From the NCBI GenBank assembly GCA_023228145.1, contig JALOBU010000006.1, positions 62,001 through 126,000 of the forward strand: DNA of 64,000 nt, given 5' to 3'. Origin of the DNA: Bacteroidales bacterium (GTDB lineage Bacteria > Bacteroidota > Bacteroidia > Bacteroidales > CAIWKO01). Of the stretch, positions 19,119 to 28,313 are shown piece by piece (the first letter of the stretch is position 1; the number at the start of each line of letters is the position of its first letter). The notes beneath the pieces were generated by a model, which worked only from the letters and a program-made list of their open reading frames with translations, was not told the DNA's origin and searched no databases. A program made the position numbers and the translations under genes.

Positions 19119-19292
19119 TCTTTTTTCCTTCAACTTATCAACAATTATTTTATTTTAATAAAAAAATACTTTTACGTAACGCTTGATTCCCTAAGAATTT
19201 ATTCGTCATATCCCTTAATTCTGTTTGTTGTTGAAATTGTTTACAAATATTATCATTTTAATAGTAAAAAAAAAATTTTTTTATGATTATTT

Positions 19293-20216
19293 TTAAAAAT
19301 TTTTTATTGACTGTGCGTAACAATATTTAACTCCCGCCTTATCAGCAAAATACAAATCTATACGGCCAAGTCTGACTCCATTATTTCCCGTTTGAGCAAT
19401 GATTACATTTTCAAAATCTGAATTTTTTATGCTTTTTGATGGATCGAGCAGTGTATGAGTATGGCCTCCAATAATGATATCAATATTTTTTGATTGTTTC
19501 GCCAGGCTAAGGTCGCTTATCTGGGCATCGTCATATGAATGCCCCAGGTGAGACAAGCAAACCACGAGGTCACATTTTTTTTGTTTTTTTAGCATGTATG
19601 CCATTTCCGCTGCTTTCTCAATGGGGTCTATGTAACGGGTTTTCCCGTAGTTTGATGCATTGACAAGCCCTTCAAGTTTGACACCAAGGCCGAAAACGCC
19701 AACTTTTATTCCAACGATATCATAAATTTTATAAGCGGGGATTTTATCTTTTAAAATTGTTTCTGAAAAATCATAATTGGATGAAATAATGTCAAAAGTG
19801 GCATACGGTAATTGTTTCAGTAAGCCTTCAAGCCCTGCATCGAAATCATGATTTCCTATGTTCATAGCTGTATATCCCATCATGCTCATCAACTTAAATT
19901 CCAGTTCGCCGCCAAAATAATTAAAATATGGTGTTCCCTGAAAAACATCACCTGCATCAAAAACAAGTACATTAGGTTCTTCACTGCGGATTTTTTTTAT
20001 CATGCTTGCCCTGCGTGCATAACCACCCATGTTGGCATACCTGGCATCATTGGAAGGATATGATTCTATCCTGCTATGAGTGTCATTTGTATATAGTATA
20101 GTAAGTTTGTATACTTTTTTTTTGTTCTGTGTTTGTGAGTTGACAGGAAATAACAGCATAAAACATAACAAAGCTGTCAGCGTCAGATAAAGAATATGTG
20201 TGTTTTTATTATTCAT
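19293..20216 (-). CDS. 5'-nucleotidase, metallophosphoesterase domain only
   Basis: A 307-residue periplasmic protein with a signal peptide (residues 1-28) followed by a calcineurin-like phosphoesterase domain of the UshA type: LYTNDTHS (near 41), FDAGDVFQG (near 87), GNHDFDAG (near 117), CLSHLGHS and GGHTHT (near 248) supply the dimetal ligands. The usual C-terminal substrate-binding domain is absent here and is encoded by the preceding gene. The ATG at 20216 overlaps the upstream stop by 8 bases, which implies translational coupling. Together the pair would make a complete nucleotidase. Confidence 0.88.
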   Translation of the reverse strand: MNNKNTHILYLTLTALLCFMLLFPVNSQTQNKKKVYKLTILYTNDTHSRIESYPSNDARYANMGGYARRASMIKKIRSEEPNVLVFDAGDVFQGTPYFNYFGGELEFKLMSMMGYTAMNIGNHDFDAGLEGLLKQLPYATFDIISSNYDFSETILKDKIPAYKIYDIVGIKVGVFGLGVKLEGLVNASNYGKTRYIDPIEKAAEMAYMLKKQKKCDLVVCLSHLGHSYDDAQISDLSLAKQSKNIDIIIGGHTHTLLDPSKSIKNSDFENVIIAQTGNNGVRLGRIDLYFADKAGVKYCYAQSIKNF

Positions 20217-20976
20217 AATATATGCGCTTATCAAGTTTTGCTTGTATGTTTTTTCCTTCCATGGTCAACTCCTTCAGGTATTCAATGATAATATCGCGCA
20301 TCCTGATATTAAGTGGAAAACTTTCTAAAGCGTCTGAAAAACACCTGACATTGTCTCCGCCATTATACAGGTAATCGGAAGTAAGAATATAGTATTCTTT
20401 ACTTACGTCAAATTTTTCTCCTCCAATTGTAACATTGGATGCGGTGTTATCTTTTATGCCCATGGAAATACCTGCTACAGGCATACCTCCTTTTGAGGCA
20501 ATAAAATCAAGCATTTCTTTAACTTTTGCTCCGCTGAGTTTAGCAACATAAATCTCATTATCAAAGGGCATCAGTTCGAAGATGTTGCCAACGGTAATAT
20601 TCCCTTTTGGAAGTTCCGTACGAAAACCTCCGTTGTTCAGTAAGCACGCATCGGCTTTCAGATTAAACGACTTATGAAAGTATTGATTTCCTTTATGAAA
20701 TACAAGGTCTGTTACGAAATTACTCAACAAACTTTCGGGTTCATCTTTTGTAAGGGCAATGTCGGAGAAAGCAACAACTTCGTTCATTTTTCTTTCGAGC
20801 TGCTTTGTATAAGGTGCAATAAAGGTTTTGACGATTGAGTCTTCACCAATAGCGGAGTTTAAAACAATCATTGAAGTCTGTGTACTTTCTTCAAGAAGGT
20901 GCAAATGCTTTGAACAGGATACTGATAGTATCAGTATAAAAATGAAAGAAAAAGAAATAAAAAACCTGTTCGTCAT
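20209..20976 (-). CDS. 5'-nucleotidase C-terminal domain lipoprotein
   Basis: A 255-residue lipoprotein: hydrophobic signal ending in the lipobox LSVSC. The mature part is the 5'-nucleotidase C-terminal (substrate-specificity) domain, with NNGGFRTELPKGNITVG and FELMPFDNEIY, then YNGGDNVRCF near the C-terminus. The catalytic phosphoesterase domain is missing and is encoded immediately downstream with an 8-base overlap, so domain order is reversed relative to single-chain UshA. A membrane-anchored binding half recruiting the catalytic half is inference. Confidence 0.87.
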   Translation of the reverse strand: MTNRFFISFSFIFILILSVSCSKHLHLLEESTQTSMIVLNSAIGEDSIVKTFIAPYTKQLERKMNEVVAFSDIALTKDEPESLLSNFVTDLVFHKGNQYFHKSFNLKADACLLNNGGFRTELPKGNITVGNIFELMPFDNEIYVAKLSGAKVKEMLDFIASKGGMPVAGISMGIKDNTASNVTIGGEKFDVSKEYYILTSDYLYNGGDNVRCFSDALESFPLNIRMRDIIIEYLKELTMEGKNIQAKLDKRIYYE

Positions 20977-21093
20977 GCTTTTGTTTTTGCAGATGTAATT
21001 TTTTTGTTTGTTTGTCTGGAACGCTTATTTGATAAGCCTTACAGAAAGGGTTATGTCAATAAAAAACGGGGATGCAAATAACATAAATTTTTT

Positions 21094-22266
21094 TCAATTA
21101 TTGAACAAATTTTTTCTGATTTTTTTATTTCTTCTGAAAAAAAACCAGAAGCAAATGATACTCAATATAATGAGTATGGCGGAAATTATTTCTGCCTGCG
21201 TTATTTGTATCCCGACTAAATTAAATTTGTTGTTCACGCGGATTTTTTCCATAAAAAAACGTTGCGCTCCCATTAAAAAAATCATCAATGAAAACAATGC
21301 CCCGTGAATTTTTATTTTTTTGCGGAGTGACCACAACAAAATAAAAATGACAGTGCAAAGTACGGTGTCATAAAAAGACGTTGGGAATACAGGGTTTTCG
21401 AGTATGCTGCAATATTTTGCAGTGCAGTTGTCAATAACGATACCTTCATTAATGACATTATGCGGAAAACGGAATGCCCACATCCATTCCGGTAGCCAGG
21501 AGAGCCATTCAGGTTTGGGATTTAGATTTTCTATACCCCAGCAGCCATCGCCGGAAAGCATACAGCCGATTCTTCCGATGCCATATGAAATAATAATCGC
21601 AGGGGCAGCAACATCCAGAAATACGGGTATGGAAATTTTGTATCTGCGGATGTACCAGATGACGACAAGTGAACCTATGATTAGTCCGCCGTAAAAAGTA
21701 AGCCCCATGAAAGAAAAAAACTGTCCGAGAGGGTCGGCAAGAAACTCACGAAAATTTTCAAGGTGGTGAAAAATTTTTGCCCCCAGCAATCCCGATATGG
21801 CTGCAATTATCAGAATGTTTGTCGAAAGCTGGTAAGGATGAATTTCAATATCAACCCATAAGGGTTCCTCAAGTTTTTGTTTTTTGTGCGAAAGGTAACG
21901 TATAACAACAAATATTGCAGCAGCGGCAAAAGCACCGATAAGATTGCCCCTTAATGAAAAAAGATATTCCTGCGGATTGTCGGCAAATTCGCTGTAATTG
22001 AAAAGTATCCCAATAAATTTATGTCCTATAAGGAAACCTGCAATGCCAATAAGTATCAATTCCGTAATTTTGGGAGGAGCGCCTTTCAGTTCTTTTTTAT
22101 GGATAATTTCAAGTAGCCCTTCTTTTTCTTTTCTCTTCAGTTCGAGCTTTATCAGGTAGGCTCCAGTTAGGTATGCTATTGCAACCATCAACCCGTAGCT
22201 TTGTATGGGGATATTAATATTCGTCCCAAAGAAATAATTTATTATATCACTGAATTGTGGAAACAT
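21094..22266 (-). CDS. Divergent prolipoprotein diacylglyceryl transferase-like protein
   Basis: A 390-residue multi-pass membrane protein of the Lgt family, which moves diacylglycerol from phosphatidylglycerol to the lipobox cysteine. The Lgt core reads GIGRIGCMLSGDGCWG (near 226) in place of the usual GRxGNFxNxE, and the C-terminal HPTQLYE motif is replaced by FPTSFYDT. It has about 120 extra residues compared with the canonical copy at 45150. The start at 22266 leaves 5 bp after the mtaB stop. Because key positions differ, true Lgt activity is uncertain; it may be a second enzyme with a different substrate. Confidence 0.75.
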   Translation of the reverse strand: MFPQFSDIINYFFGTNINIPIQSYGLMVAIAYLTGAYLIKLELKRKEKEGLLEIIHKKELKGAPPKITELILIGIAGFLIGHKFIGILFNYSEFADNPQEYLFSLRGNLIGAFAAAAIFVVIRYLSHKKQKLEEPLWVDIEIHPYQLSTNILIIAAISGLLGAKIFHHLENFREFLADPLGQFFSFMGLTFYGGLIIGSLVVIWYIRRYKISIPVFLDVAAPAIIISYGIGRIGCMLSGDGCWGIENLNPKPEWLSWLPEWMWAFRFPHNVINEGIVIDNCTAKYCSILENPVFPTSFYDTVLCTVIFILLWSLRKKIKIHGALFSLMIFLMGAQRFFMEKIRVNNKFNLVGIQITQAEIISAILIILSIICFWFFFRRNKKIRKNLFNN

Positions 22267-22271
22267 ATCTT

Positions 22272-23552
22272 TTAATAGTTTTCTGATTCGGGAAAATCCA
22301 CATGGCAAATTCCTTCGTTGTCAATGGATTTGATTTTTATGGTTCGTATTGAGTTTAAAATATCTTCGGAGAATTTTGCTTTTACCCTTATATAATTATC
22401 AGTATAGCCTAAAACAAAGCCTTTATATATTTTTGATTCAAAAAGGGCATCGCATTCCCTGCCAATATTTTCATTATAGAACTTATTTTTTTTATCGTCA
22501 GATATTTGGTGTAACTCCCTGCTTCTCATTTTCTTTATTTTTTCGCCGACTTGTTGTGTTGCTTTTTCCGCTTTTGTATCCGGACGGGAAGAGTATGTGA
22601 ATACGTGAATATAAGAGATGTCCGTTTTGTTTATAAAGTCAACGGTTTCCTGATGTTCTGTTTCTGTTTCCCCGGGGAAGCCTGTAATAATATCTGTTGC
22701 TACACAGGCATGAGGGATAAGTTTTTTTATTTTTTCAACTCTTGCTGCAAACAATCCGGTATTGTAATTTCTTTTCATCAGTTTCAGTATTTTATCAGAG
22801 CCGGATTGCAAAGGAATATGAAAGTGCGGCATAAACTGCGGATGTGATAATATGAATTCAATAACTTGATCATTTACAAGGTCGGGCTCAATGGAAGACA
22901 GCCGGATACGTTTTATATTTTTAAATTTTTCTATTTCGGTAAGTAAGTCTAAAAGCGTTTCGGAATTTTTTCTTCCAAAATCTCCCAGATTGATACCTGT
23001 CAGAACAAGTTCGTTGCATTTTCCGGAAGTGGCATCTTGGATGTTTTTTATTGTGCTTTCCACAGTGGCACTTCTGCTACGGCCTCTTGCCAATGGTATG
23101 GTGCAATAAGAACAGAAATAATCACAACCGTCTTGCACTTTGAAAAAAATACGTGTACGCCCTTCATGCGACCACGAAGGGACAAAGGTTTCAGCAGTAT
23201 TTCTTTGAAATATTTTTTTGTTTTCAAGTATGTCAACGATGTCATATTTACTGTTGTTGCCGAGCAGTAGAAGATTTGTCCCTTCTTTGCTCAGCCTTTC
23301 TTTTTTTAATTCAGCCATGCAACCGATAACGGCCACACAAGCTGCCGGATTTTTTTTTTGTGCCTGCCGTATGCTGGCGATACATTTACGTTCAGCTTGC
23401 TGTGTCACCATGCATGAGTGTATCACATAAATATTTGCAGTGGAAGTAAAATCTACAAGGCGATATCCTTTTTGTATGAATTTCTGCGAAATAGCCGAAG
23501 ATTCTGCAAAGTTCATTTTACAACCGAGTGTATGAAAAGCTACTGTAGTCAT
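22272..23552 (-). CDS. mtaB: tRNA t6A37 methylthiotransferase MtaB
   Basis: A 426-residue radical-SAM methylthiotransferase that adds a methylthio group to t6A37 of ANN-decoding tRNAs. The N-terminal UPF0004 domain has TLGCKMNFAES with the first cluster cysteine; the radical-SAM cluster reads GCDYFCSYC (C-x3-C-x2-C, near 143); HIPLQSGSDKILKLMKRNY follows; a TRAM-like C-terminal domain ends the protein. CKMN and the absence of MiaB-specific features favour MtaB over MiaB. The ATG at 23552 is preferred because the upstream in-frame start (23564) lies in the promoter box. Confidence 0.9.
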   Translation of the reverse strand: MTTVAFHTLGCKMNFAESSAISQKFIQKGYRLVDFTSTANIYVIHSCMVTQQAERKCIASIRQAQKKNPAACVAVIGCMAELKKERLSKEGTNLLLLGNNSKYDIVDILENKKIFQRNTAETFVPSWSHEGRTRIFFKVQDGCDYFCSYCTIPLARGRSRSATVESTIKNIQDATSGKCNELVLTGINLGDFGRKNSETLLDLLTEIEKFKNIKRIRLSSIEPDLVNDQVIEFILSHPQFMPHFHIPLQSGSDKILKLMKRNYNTGLFAARVEKIKKLIPHACVATDIITGFPGETETEHQETVDFINKTDISYIHVFTYSSRPDTKAEKATQQVGEKIKKMRSRELHQISDDKKNKFYNENIGRECDALFESKIYKGFVLGYTDNYIRVKAKFSEDILNSIRTIKIKSIDNEGICHVDFPESENY

Positions 23553-23561
23553 AAGCGCGTG

Positions 23562-23569
23562 CAAAGATA
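23562..23569 (-). promoter_or_regulatory. -7 box (TATCTTTG) just upstream of mtaB
   Basis: A perfect minus-strand TAnnTTTG whose downstream edge is only 9 nt from the mtaB ATG, so the transcript would start almost at the start codon. No -33 TTTG at the right distance. Confidence 0.45.
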
Positions 23570-23663
23570 CATTTTTATAACCGGAAAGAGTTAATGTACT
23601 TGAAAAATATAAAGATTTACTGGATTTACTGTGGTGTGCTGATTTTTCAGATATGAAATCTTG

Positions 23664-24612
23664 TTATAGCATAAAAATATAAACGATATGTATAAAAATA
23701 AGAATAATTCCTTCCCGGCTTTCGAGCCTGCGTCCTTTTCCGGTAAAAAGAAAGAGAAAAAGCAGAAAACCTGCCAGTATGTTAATCCAAAGGTCAAGAA
23801 TGGATGCAGAAATAACCTGTACAGGATAAATCACTGCTGAGGCGCCGAGTATAAAAAATATATTGAAAATGGTTGAACCCACTACATTACCGATGGCAAT
23901 GTCCACATTTTTTTTCTGACTGCGACAATAGATGTTGCCAGTTCAGGTAAAGAAGTGCCGATAGAAACAATTGTAAGCCCGATGATACGCTTCGACATGC
24001 CAAAATCCATAGCAATGTTTATTGCACTAGATACAAAAAATTTTCCGCCTAATATCAAGCCTGCCAATCCTATAAAAATTTAAAATACAGAATTTATATA
24101 TGAGCGTTTTTTCTTTGATACTTCCTCAGTTATATTGTTTGTTTTGTTTTTCGAGATTTCAAAGTTATAAACCAGAAAAATTACAAAAATAACAATAGTA
24201 AGAAACCGTCAGTTCGTGAAATAAAACTTTCATTGCTTTGGTCAAGGATAATATCATTGGTGGCAAACAACAGGGCAATGGCAGCAAGCAGACTCAGAGG
24301 TGTTTAAAACCATGTGGTGTCTCTTTTCACTGCCAAGGGTCTGATGATGGAGCAAATACCCAAGATAAATAATACATTGAAAATGTTGCTGCCAAGCACA
24401 TTTCCCATAACTATTTCATTGGATTTGTCAACTGCAGCAAAAACATTCACAACAAGTTCCGGCGCTGAAGTGCCGAAGGCCACTATTGTTAATCCTATGA
24501 CAATATCAGAGATGCCCATGCGGACAGCCAGGCTTGATGCCCCGTCAACAAGTTTGCTGGCCCCCAGAATAAGCAGGACGAATCCTGCAATCAGTTATAG
24601 AAAATCAAGCAT
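23664..24612 (-). pseudogene. Decayed CaxA/YrbG-type sodium/calcium antiporter
   Basis: Pieces in shifting frames together spell a whole K+-independent Na+/Ca2+ exchanger. Half 1 has IVIGLTIVAFGTSAPELVVN, GNVLGSNIFNVLFILG; half 2 repeats the pattern with RIIGLTIVSIGTSLPELATS, GNVVGSTIFNIFFILG. From the ATG (24612) the lesions are: TAA at codon 6 (24595-24597), TAA at 24304-24306, a one-base loss near 24199, TAA at 24080-24082, and a one-base loss in a run of eight T (23908-23915). Five lesions make a sequencing error an unlikely sole cause. The C-terminus ends normally near 23664. Confidence 0.85.
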
Positions 24613-24707
24613 TCAATGTATTTAGTATAACTTCAAATTATGACACAAAAAAAATGTAACATGTTTTTGAAGTCACAAAAATACACTTTGTATCAAAATA
24701 AATCGGG

Positions 24708-26630
24708 CTATAGTTTTAATATTTTCTTTTTTGCCAGAAATGTTTTATTGTCAGAAATTGTTATAAAATATATTCCATTGCTGTATTGATTAACAGCAAC
24801 TCTATCTTTAAGGCAGCCTGTTCCCGACAATTTAGTTTTGTGCAGTATATTCCCATTATAATCAAACAAGGTAATATAGAAGTCGTTAGGATTTATACTT
24901 TCAAATTCTATACATAAGTATTCATTTACCGGATTGGGATAAACTTTTATTTCATATAAATTCCACGGTAAAGTATAAATAAAAGCATCTGTTTCAAAAA
25001 CAACATGTATGCTATGATTTTCGGTAACATTCACAAATTCATAGTTGGAAACGATACCTATGCTGTTTCCGTCAACCAACACATCAGCAATATAGTAGTT
25101 AGCATCCGGAGTAAAAGTAAAACTTTGGTTGCTGCCGTACTGAACTTCCACATCCCCTGCAGGATTTATAGTTCCATTTGCACTTGATGTAGCGGTTATT
25201 ATCAGTGTATCAATATCAAAAATTACATGTATGGTGTGGTCTTCGGTAACATTCACAAATTCATAGTTGGAAACGATACCTATGCTGTTTCCGTCAACCA
25301 ACACATCAGCAATATAGTAGTTAGCATCCGGTGTAAAAGTAAAATTTTGGTTGTTACCATACCAAACCTCCACATCCCCTGCGGGGTTTATAGTTCCGTT
25401 TGCACTAGCTGTTGCAGCTATTATCAGCGTATCCGTGTCAAAAATTACATGCAGGGTGTGATTTTCAGTAACATTCACAAATTCATAATTTGAAACAACG
25501 CCTATACTGTTTCCGTCAACCAACACATCAGCGACATAGTAGTTTGCATCCGGAGTAAAAGTAAAACTTTGGTTATCACCGTACTGAACTTCCACATCCC
25601 CTGCGGGGGTTATTGTTCCGTTTGCACTAGCTGTTGCCGTTATGGTCAGTGTGTCAATTTCAAAAGCTGCATGTATGGTGTGGTCGGCGTTTACATTATT
25701 AAATGTATAGGTAGCAACAGGGCCGACACTTGCGTCATCAACAGCAACATCTAATATATGAAAACCTGTTTCCGGTGTTATAGTGTATAACTGGTTGTTG
25801 CCCGCATCAACATAAACTGTATCGGGAGGGTTGATAGTTCCTCCTGTATCGGTTGTAGCTATAATTTCATAAAATGCAACTTTGGTAAAATTATGGATGT
25901 AGGTATGGCCGTACTGTGAAAAAGCATTTTTTGCCCGTATGCCAAGAAAATTGCTTCCTATGGGCAATGCCGACAAATCAAATGTTTCTGAAAAATCCCA
26001 GAGCGTGTCAGCAGGCAGCGTCATGGGCGTGGCGTTTCCTATACCGGGCTCGGTGTTGAAAAAATATTCATACTCAGTCAGGTCTGATATGGGCACATTG
26101 CTGTAATTGTCAACGTAAAAACGATAAGTATGTGTTATGCCCCAGTTATTATATGCATCTCCGGCACGGATACCAATAAAATGCATACCATTTCCAAGAG
26201 CACTGATGTCAATAATCTCATTCAGTGCCAACAAGCTGTCCGGCGTAATGGGAAGGGATATTTGTTTGCAATAGCCGCTGTCATGGTCAAAAAAGTATTC
26301 CACTTTAATAATATCGGGAATTTCGCTTTCCGTAGTATAATTATCAACCAGAAAATGGTGAACATGTGTAATACCCCAGTTGCCAATGCTGTCTTTGGCA
26401 CGTATGCCGAGAATATGATGTCCGTTGGTTAAGCCGGTAACAGGAAAGAGCTCATTCAGATTGAGTAGGCTATCGGGTGTGATACTTATCTGAGTGGCAA
26501 GCCCGTAACCTGGGTCGGAATCAATGAAGTATTCTGCAGCTGTTACATCCGACAATACAGTCTGGGCCTGGATTGGCATGAAGAACAGCATAAGCAGAAT
26601 ACCTGATATATACTTAAGATATGCTTTCAT
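24708..26630 (-). CDS. Secreted repeat protein with T9SS type A sorting domain
   Basis: A 640-residue exported protein: signal peptide (residues 1-22), three repeats of about 80 residues ending in LGIRAK(D/N)-type segments followed by an aromatic stretch (about 28-265), then four repeats of 74 residues with GTINPAGDVEV, FTFTPDANYY and VSNYEFVNVTE (about 265-555) similar to InlB-B/Flg_new-type bacterial repeats, and a C-terminal sorting domain starting at IKVYPNPVNEYLCIEF. The last three 74-residue repeats are nearly identical even in DNA. A cell-surface or released adhesin-like role is inference. It lies 4 bp after the upstream beta-helix gene, so the two are probably one operon. Confidence 0.85.
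   Translation of the reverse strand: MKAYLKYISGILLMLFFMPIQAQTVLSDVTAAEYFIDSDPGYGLATQISITPDSLLNLNELFPVTGLTNGHHILGIRAKDSIGNWGITHVHHFLVDNYTTESEIPDIIKVEYFFDHDSGYCKQISLPITPDSLLALNEIIDISALGNGMHFIGIRAGDAYNNWGITHTYRFYVDNYSNVPISDLTEYEYFFNTEPGIGNATPMTLPADTLWDFSETFDLSALPIGSNFLGIRAKNAFSQYGHTYIHNFTKVAFYEIIATTDTGGTINPPDTVYVDAGNNQLYTITPETGFHILDVAVDDASVGPVATYTFNNVNADHTIHAAFEIDTLTITATASANGTITPAGDVEVQYGDNQSFTFTPDANYYVADVLVDGNSIGVVSNYEFVNVTENHTLHVIFDTDTLIIAATASANGTINPAGDVEVWYGNNQNFTFTPDANYYIADVLVDGNSIGIVSNYEFVNVTEDHTIHVIFDIDTLIITATSSANGTINPAGDVEVQYGSNQSFTFTPDANYYIADVLVDGNSIGIVSNYEFVNVTENHSIHVVFETDAFIYTLPWNLYEIKVYPNPVNEYLCIEFESINPNDFYITLFDYNGNILHKTKLSGTGCLKDRVAVNQYSNGIYFITISDNKTFLAKKKILKL
24992..25657 (-). repeat. 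Tandem 222-bp coding repeats (three close copies)
   Basis: Three copies with an exact 222-bp period (74 codons), anchored by a shared segment at 25021, 25243 and 25465. The copies differ at few positions; a fourth, more diverged unit lies at about 25658-25880. The phase of the unit boundaries is arbitrary. Confidence 0.85.
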
Positions 26631-26634
26631 AAAA

Positions 26635-27660
26635 CTAATTGTTAGATTTAATTTTTATGTCTGAAGGCAGGTTGCTGTTTCCGGAGCCGGTGGCGGGTGC
26701 GTAAAAATAATATATTGCAGGAACCGGAGGTATGCCAGATAATTTATAAGGGTTGTTGCCTCCAAACATCCCGCAATCCTCTCCCAAAGCACCATACCCT
26801 ATAGCCGGATTCGATACGTCATCAATCAACCTGTATTTGCCATCAGGGCTTGGATCCGAAAGATTGAAAACCAAATTCATATCTACATTTTGCATGTTGT
26901 CGGGCAAAGGGAATTGAGTGCCATTGCCAATGTTGTTGCTGACAATAGAATTGGTGCTGGAAAAATTTCCGTTTTTTATTATGTTATTAAAGACATTGGC
27001 ATTATACAGGTAAACATTCCCTGAAAAAACATTGTGTGTTACGGTTGCCGAGCCATTGCTTAAGTTGTTTAAAGCAGTTCCTCCTGATGTGTGAGCAATA
27101 TAATTGTTTGAAATAATAAGGCCTATGGTGCCTGAATTGGGCGTGTAAATAGCCCATCCGTTTCCTGCACGTTCTATATAATTCTGAACAATTATTGTTT
27201 TAGATGCATATATTCTAATCGCAGGTTGATTATCGCTGTGCGTTGAGGAAAGATAAAAACAATTTCTCTTAATGGTTATACATGTGTCGTGTATATCTAT
27301 ACAGGTGTAATAGTTTCCGGAAGAAAATTTAATTCCCATAACTATCGAACCGGTTGAACCTTCATAAAAAGAGCTTCCTCCAACAGTGGCATTAAACTGG
27401 TTTGCCTGAGTTTGAGGATTGTTGCCCAGAAAATACCCGGGGCCAATAATGACAACTCTTTTACTGCATGAAAAGCCGCTATAGTTAACAGGAGAACCTT
27501 CCACATAAATAGTGTCGCCGCTTGCTGCAGCGTTAATAGCTGCATTTATTGTTGTATGGGGTGCGCCCAGCCCCTGATTGTTTACTCTTATCCGGGCTGC
27601 CTGGGTTGTAAAAGCAGTAATCATGATTACTGCAAACATGATGTAAAACTGTTTTTTCAT
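26635..27660 (-). CDS. Secreted right-handed beta-helix protein
   Basis: A 341-residue exported protein with a signal peptide (residues 1-21, ending TTQAA). It then reads INAAINAAASGDTIYVEGSP, the typical N-cap of pectate-lyase-like right-handed helices, followed by coils rich in Asn and Ile such as IIVQNYIERAG, LIISNNYIAH and VFNNIIKNGNF. No catalytic motif is seen and no T9SS sorting domain is evident at the C-terminus. It is probably cotranscribed with the repeat protein 4 bp downstream. Its role (glycan binding, lyase or structural) is unknown. Confidence 0.72.
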   Translation of the reverse strand: MKKQFYIMFAVIMITAFTTQAARIRVNNQGLGAPHTTINAAINAAASGDTIYVEGSPVNYSGFSCSKRVVIIGPGYFLGNNPQTQANQFNATVGGSSFYEGSTGSIVMGIKFSSGNYYTCIDIHDTCITIKRNCFYLSSTHSDNQPAIRIYASKTIIVQNYIERAGNGWAIYTPNSGTIGLIISNNYIAHTSGGTALNNLSNGSATVTHNVFSGNVYLYNANVFNNIIKNGNFSSTNSIVSNNIGNGTQFPLPDNMQNVDMNLVFNLSDPSPDGKYRLIDDVSNPAIGYGALGEDCGMFGGNNPYKLSGIPPVPAIYYFYAPATGSGNSNLPSDIKIKSNN

Positions 27661-27790
27661 GATTTTTAGATTTATGGATGAATAATTATTTTACAAATGA
27701 ATAAATTTGAGATGTTAAAAATAATATAAATTTTATTTACAAACAACTTTTTTAAATTAAATTTAAAAAATGTTCTCTCCTGATAAAATA

Positions 27791-28309
27791 TCAGTATTTG
27801 CCCTGCGATTTTTTTTCACGCCTAACGATTCTCACCCCAATAATAAGAATTGCCAGTGAAATCATACTAAACAAAAGCCCTATAAAATTAAAATTGAGAA
27901 TCAGGTCAATCATTCCGTATATGATACCTAGGCAAAGTATCCCTACAATAGAATAAAGTATAAATCTGTTTAATCTCCGGATATTACGTGCATAGTGTTT
28001 TGGGTATGCCGGGGGTTGATGCGTACTGCGCTGGTAATAGCTGGCATCTGCAGGATGCCGGAAGCGGGGGTCGGTGTTTACTTTATGTGACCCGGGGTAT
28101 TTCAGCTCAAAATCATAGCGTTTTCTCAATGCGGGGTCAATCAGGGTGTGATAAGCTGTATTTAACAACTGAAAAATTTCAACCGAGTCTTTACCGTGAT
28201 AAACGTCAGGATGATATTTGCGGGCTTTTTCTTTGTATGCTTTTTTTATTTCATGGGGTAATGCGTGGTGTGATATCCCTAATATTTTATAATAATCAAT
28301 AACCGCCAT
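27791..28309 (-). CDS. Membrane-anchored J-domain protein
   Basis: A 172-residue DnaJ-like co-chaperone. The J domain occupies residues 1-68: DYYKILGISHHALPHEIKKA, the HPD triad at 33-35 (KYHPDVYHG), and FQLLNTAYHTLIDP. No Gly/Phe or zinc-finger region follows. Two hydrophobic segments (about 113-135 and 139-158) anchor the C-terminus in the inner membrane, ending in a basic tail. It would recruit a DnaK-type Hsp70 to the membrane; the partner is not in this window. It starts 4 bp after the metalloprotease stop, so it may be cotranscribed. Confidence 0.85.
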   Translation of the reverse strand: MAVIDYYKILGISHHALPHEIKKAYKEKARKYHPDVYHGKDSVEIFQLLNTAYHTLIDPALRKRYDFELKYPGSHKVNTDPRFRHPADASYYQRSTHQPPAYPKHYARNIRRLNRFILYSIVGILCLGIIYGMIDLILNFNFIGLLFSMISLAILIIGVRIVRREKKSQGKY

Positions 28310-28313
28310 ACCC

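Noticed and set aside
19119..19292. AT-rich gap upstream of dnaA as a possible replication origin
   Set aside because: Only one near-match to a DnaA box (TTATCAACA) is visible, there is no cluster, and dnaN and other origin-linked genes are absent.
23908..23915. The T8 run as proof that the antiporter frameshift is only a sequencing error
   Set aside because: Three further in-frame stops and another one-base loss exist in the same gene.
24992..25657. CRISPR or intergenic repeat
   Set aside because: The 222-bp repeats are in frame inside a T9SS cargo gene.
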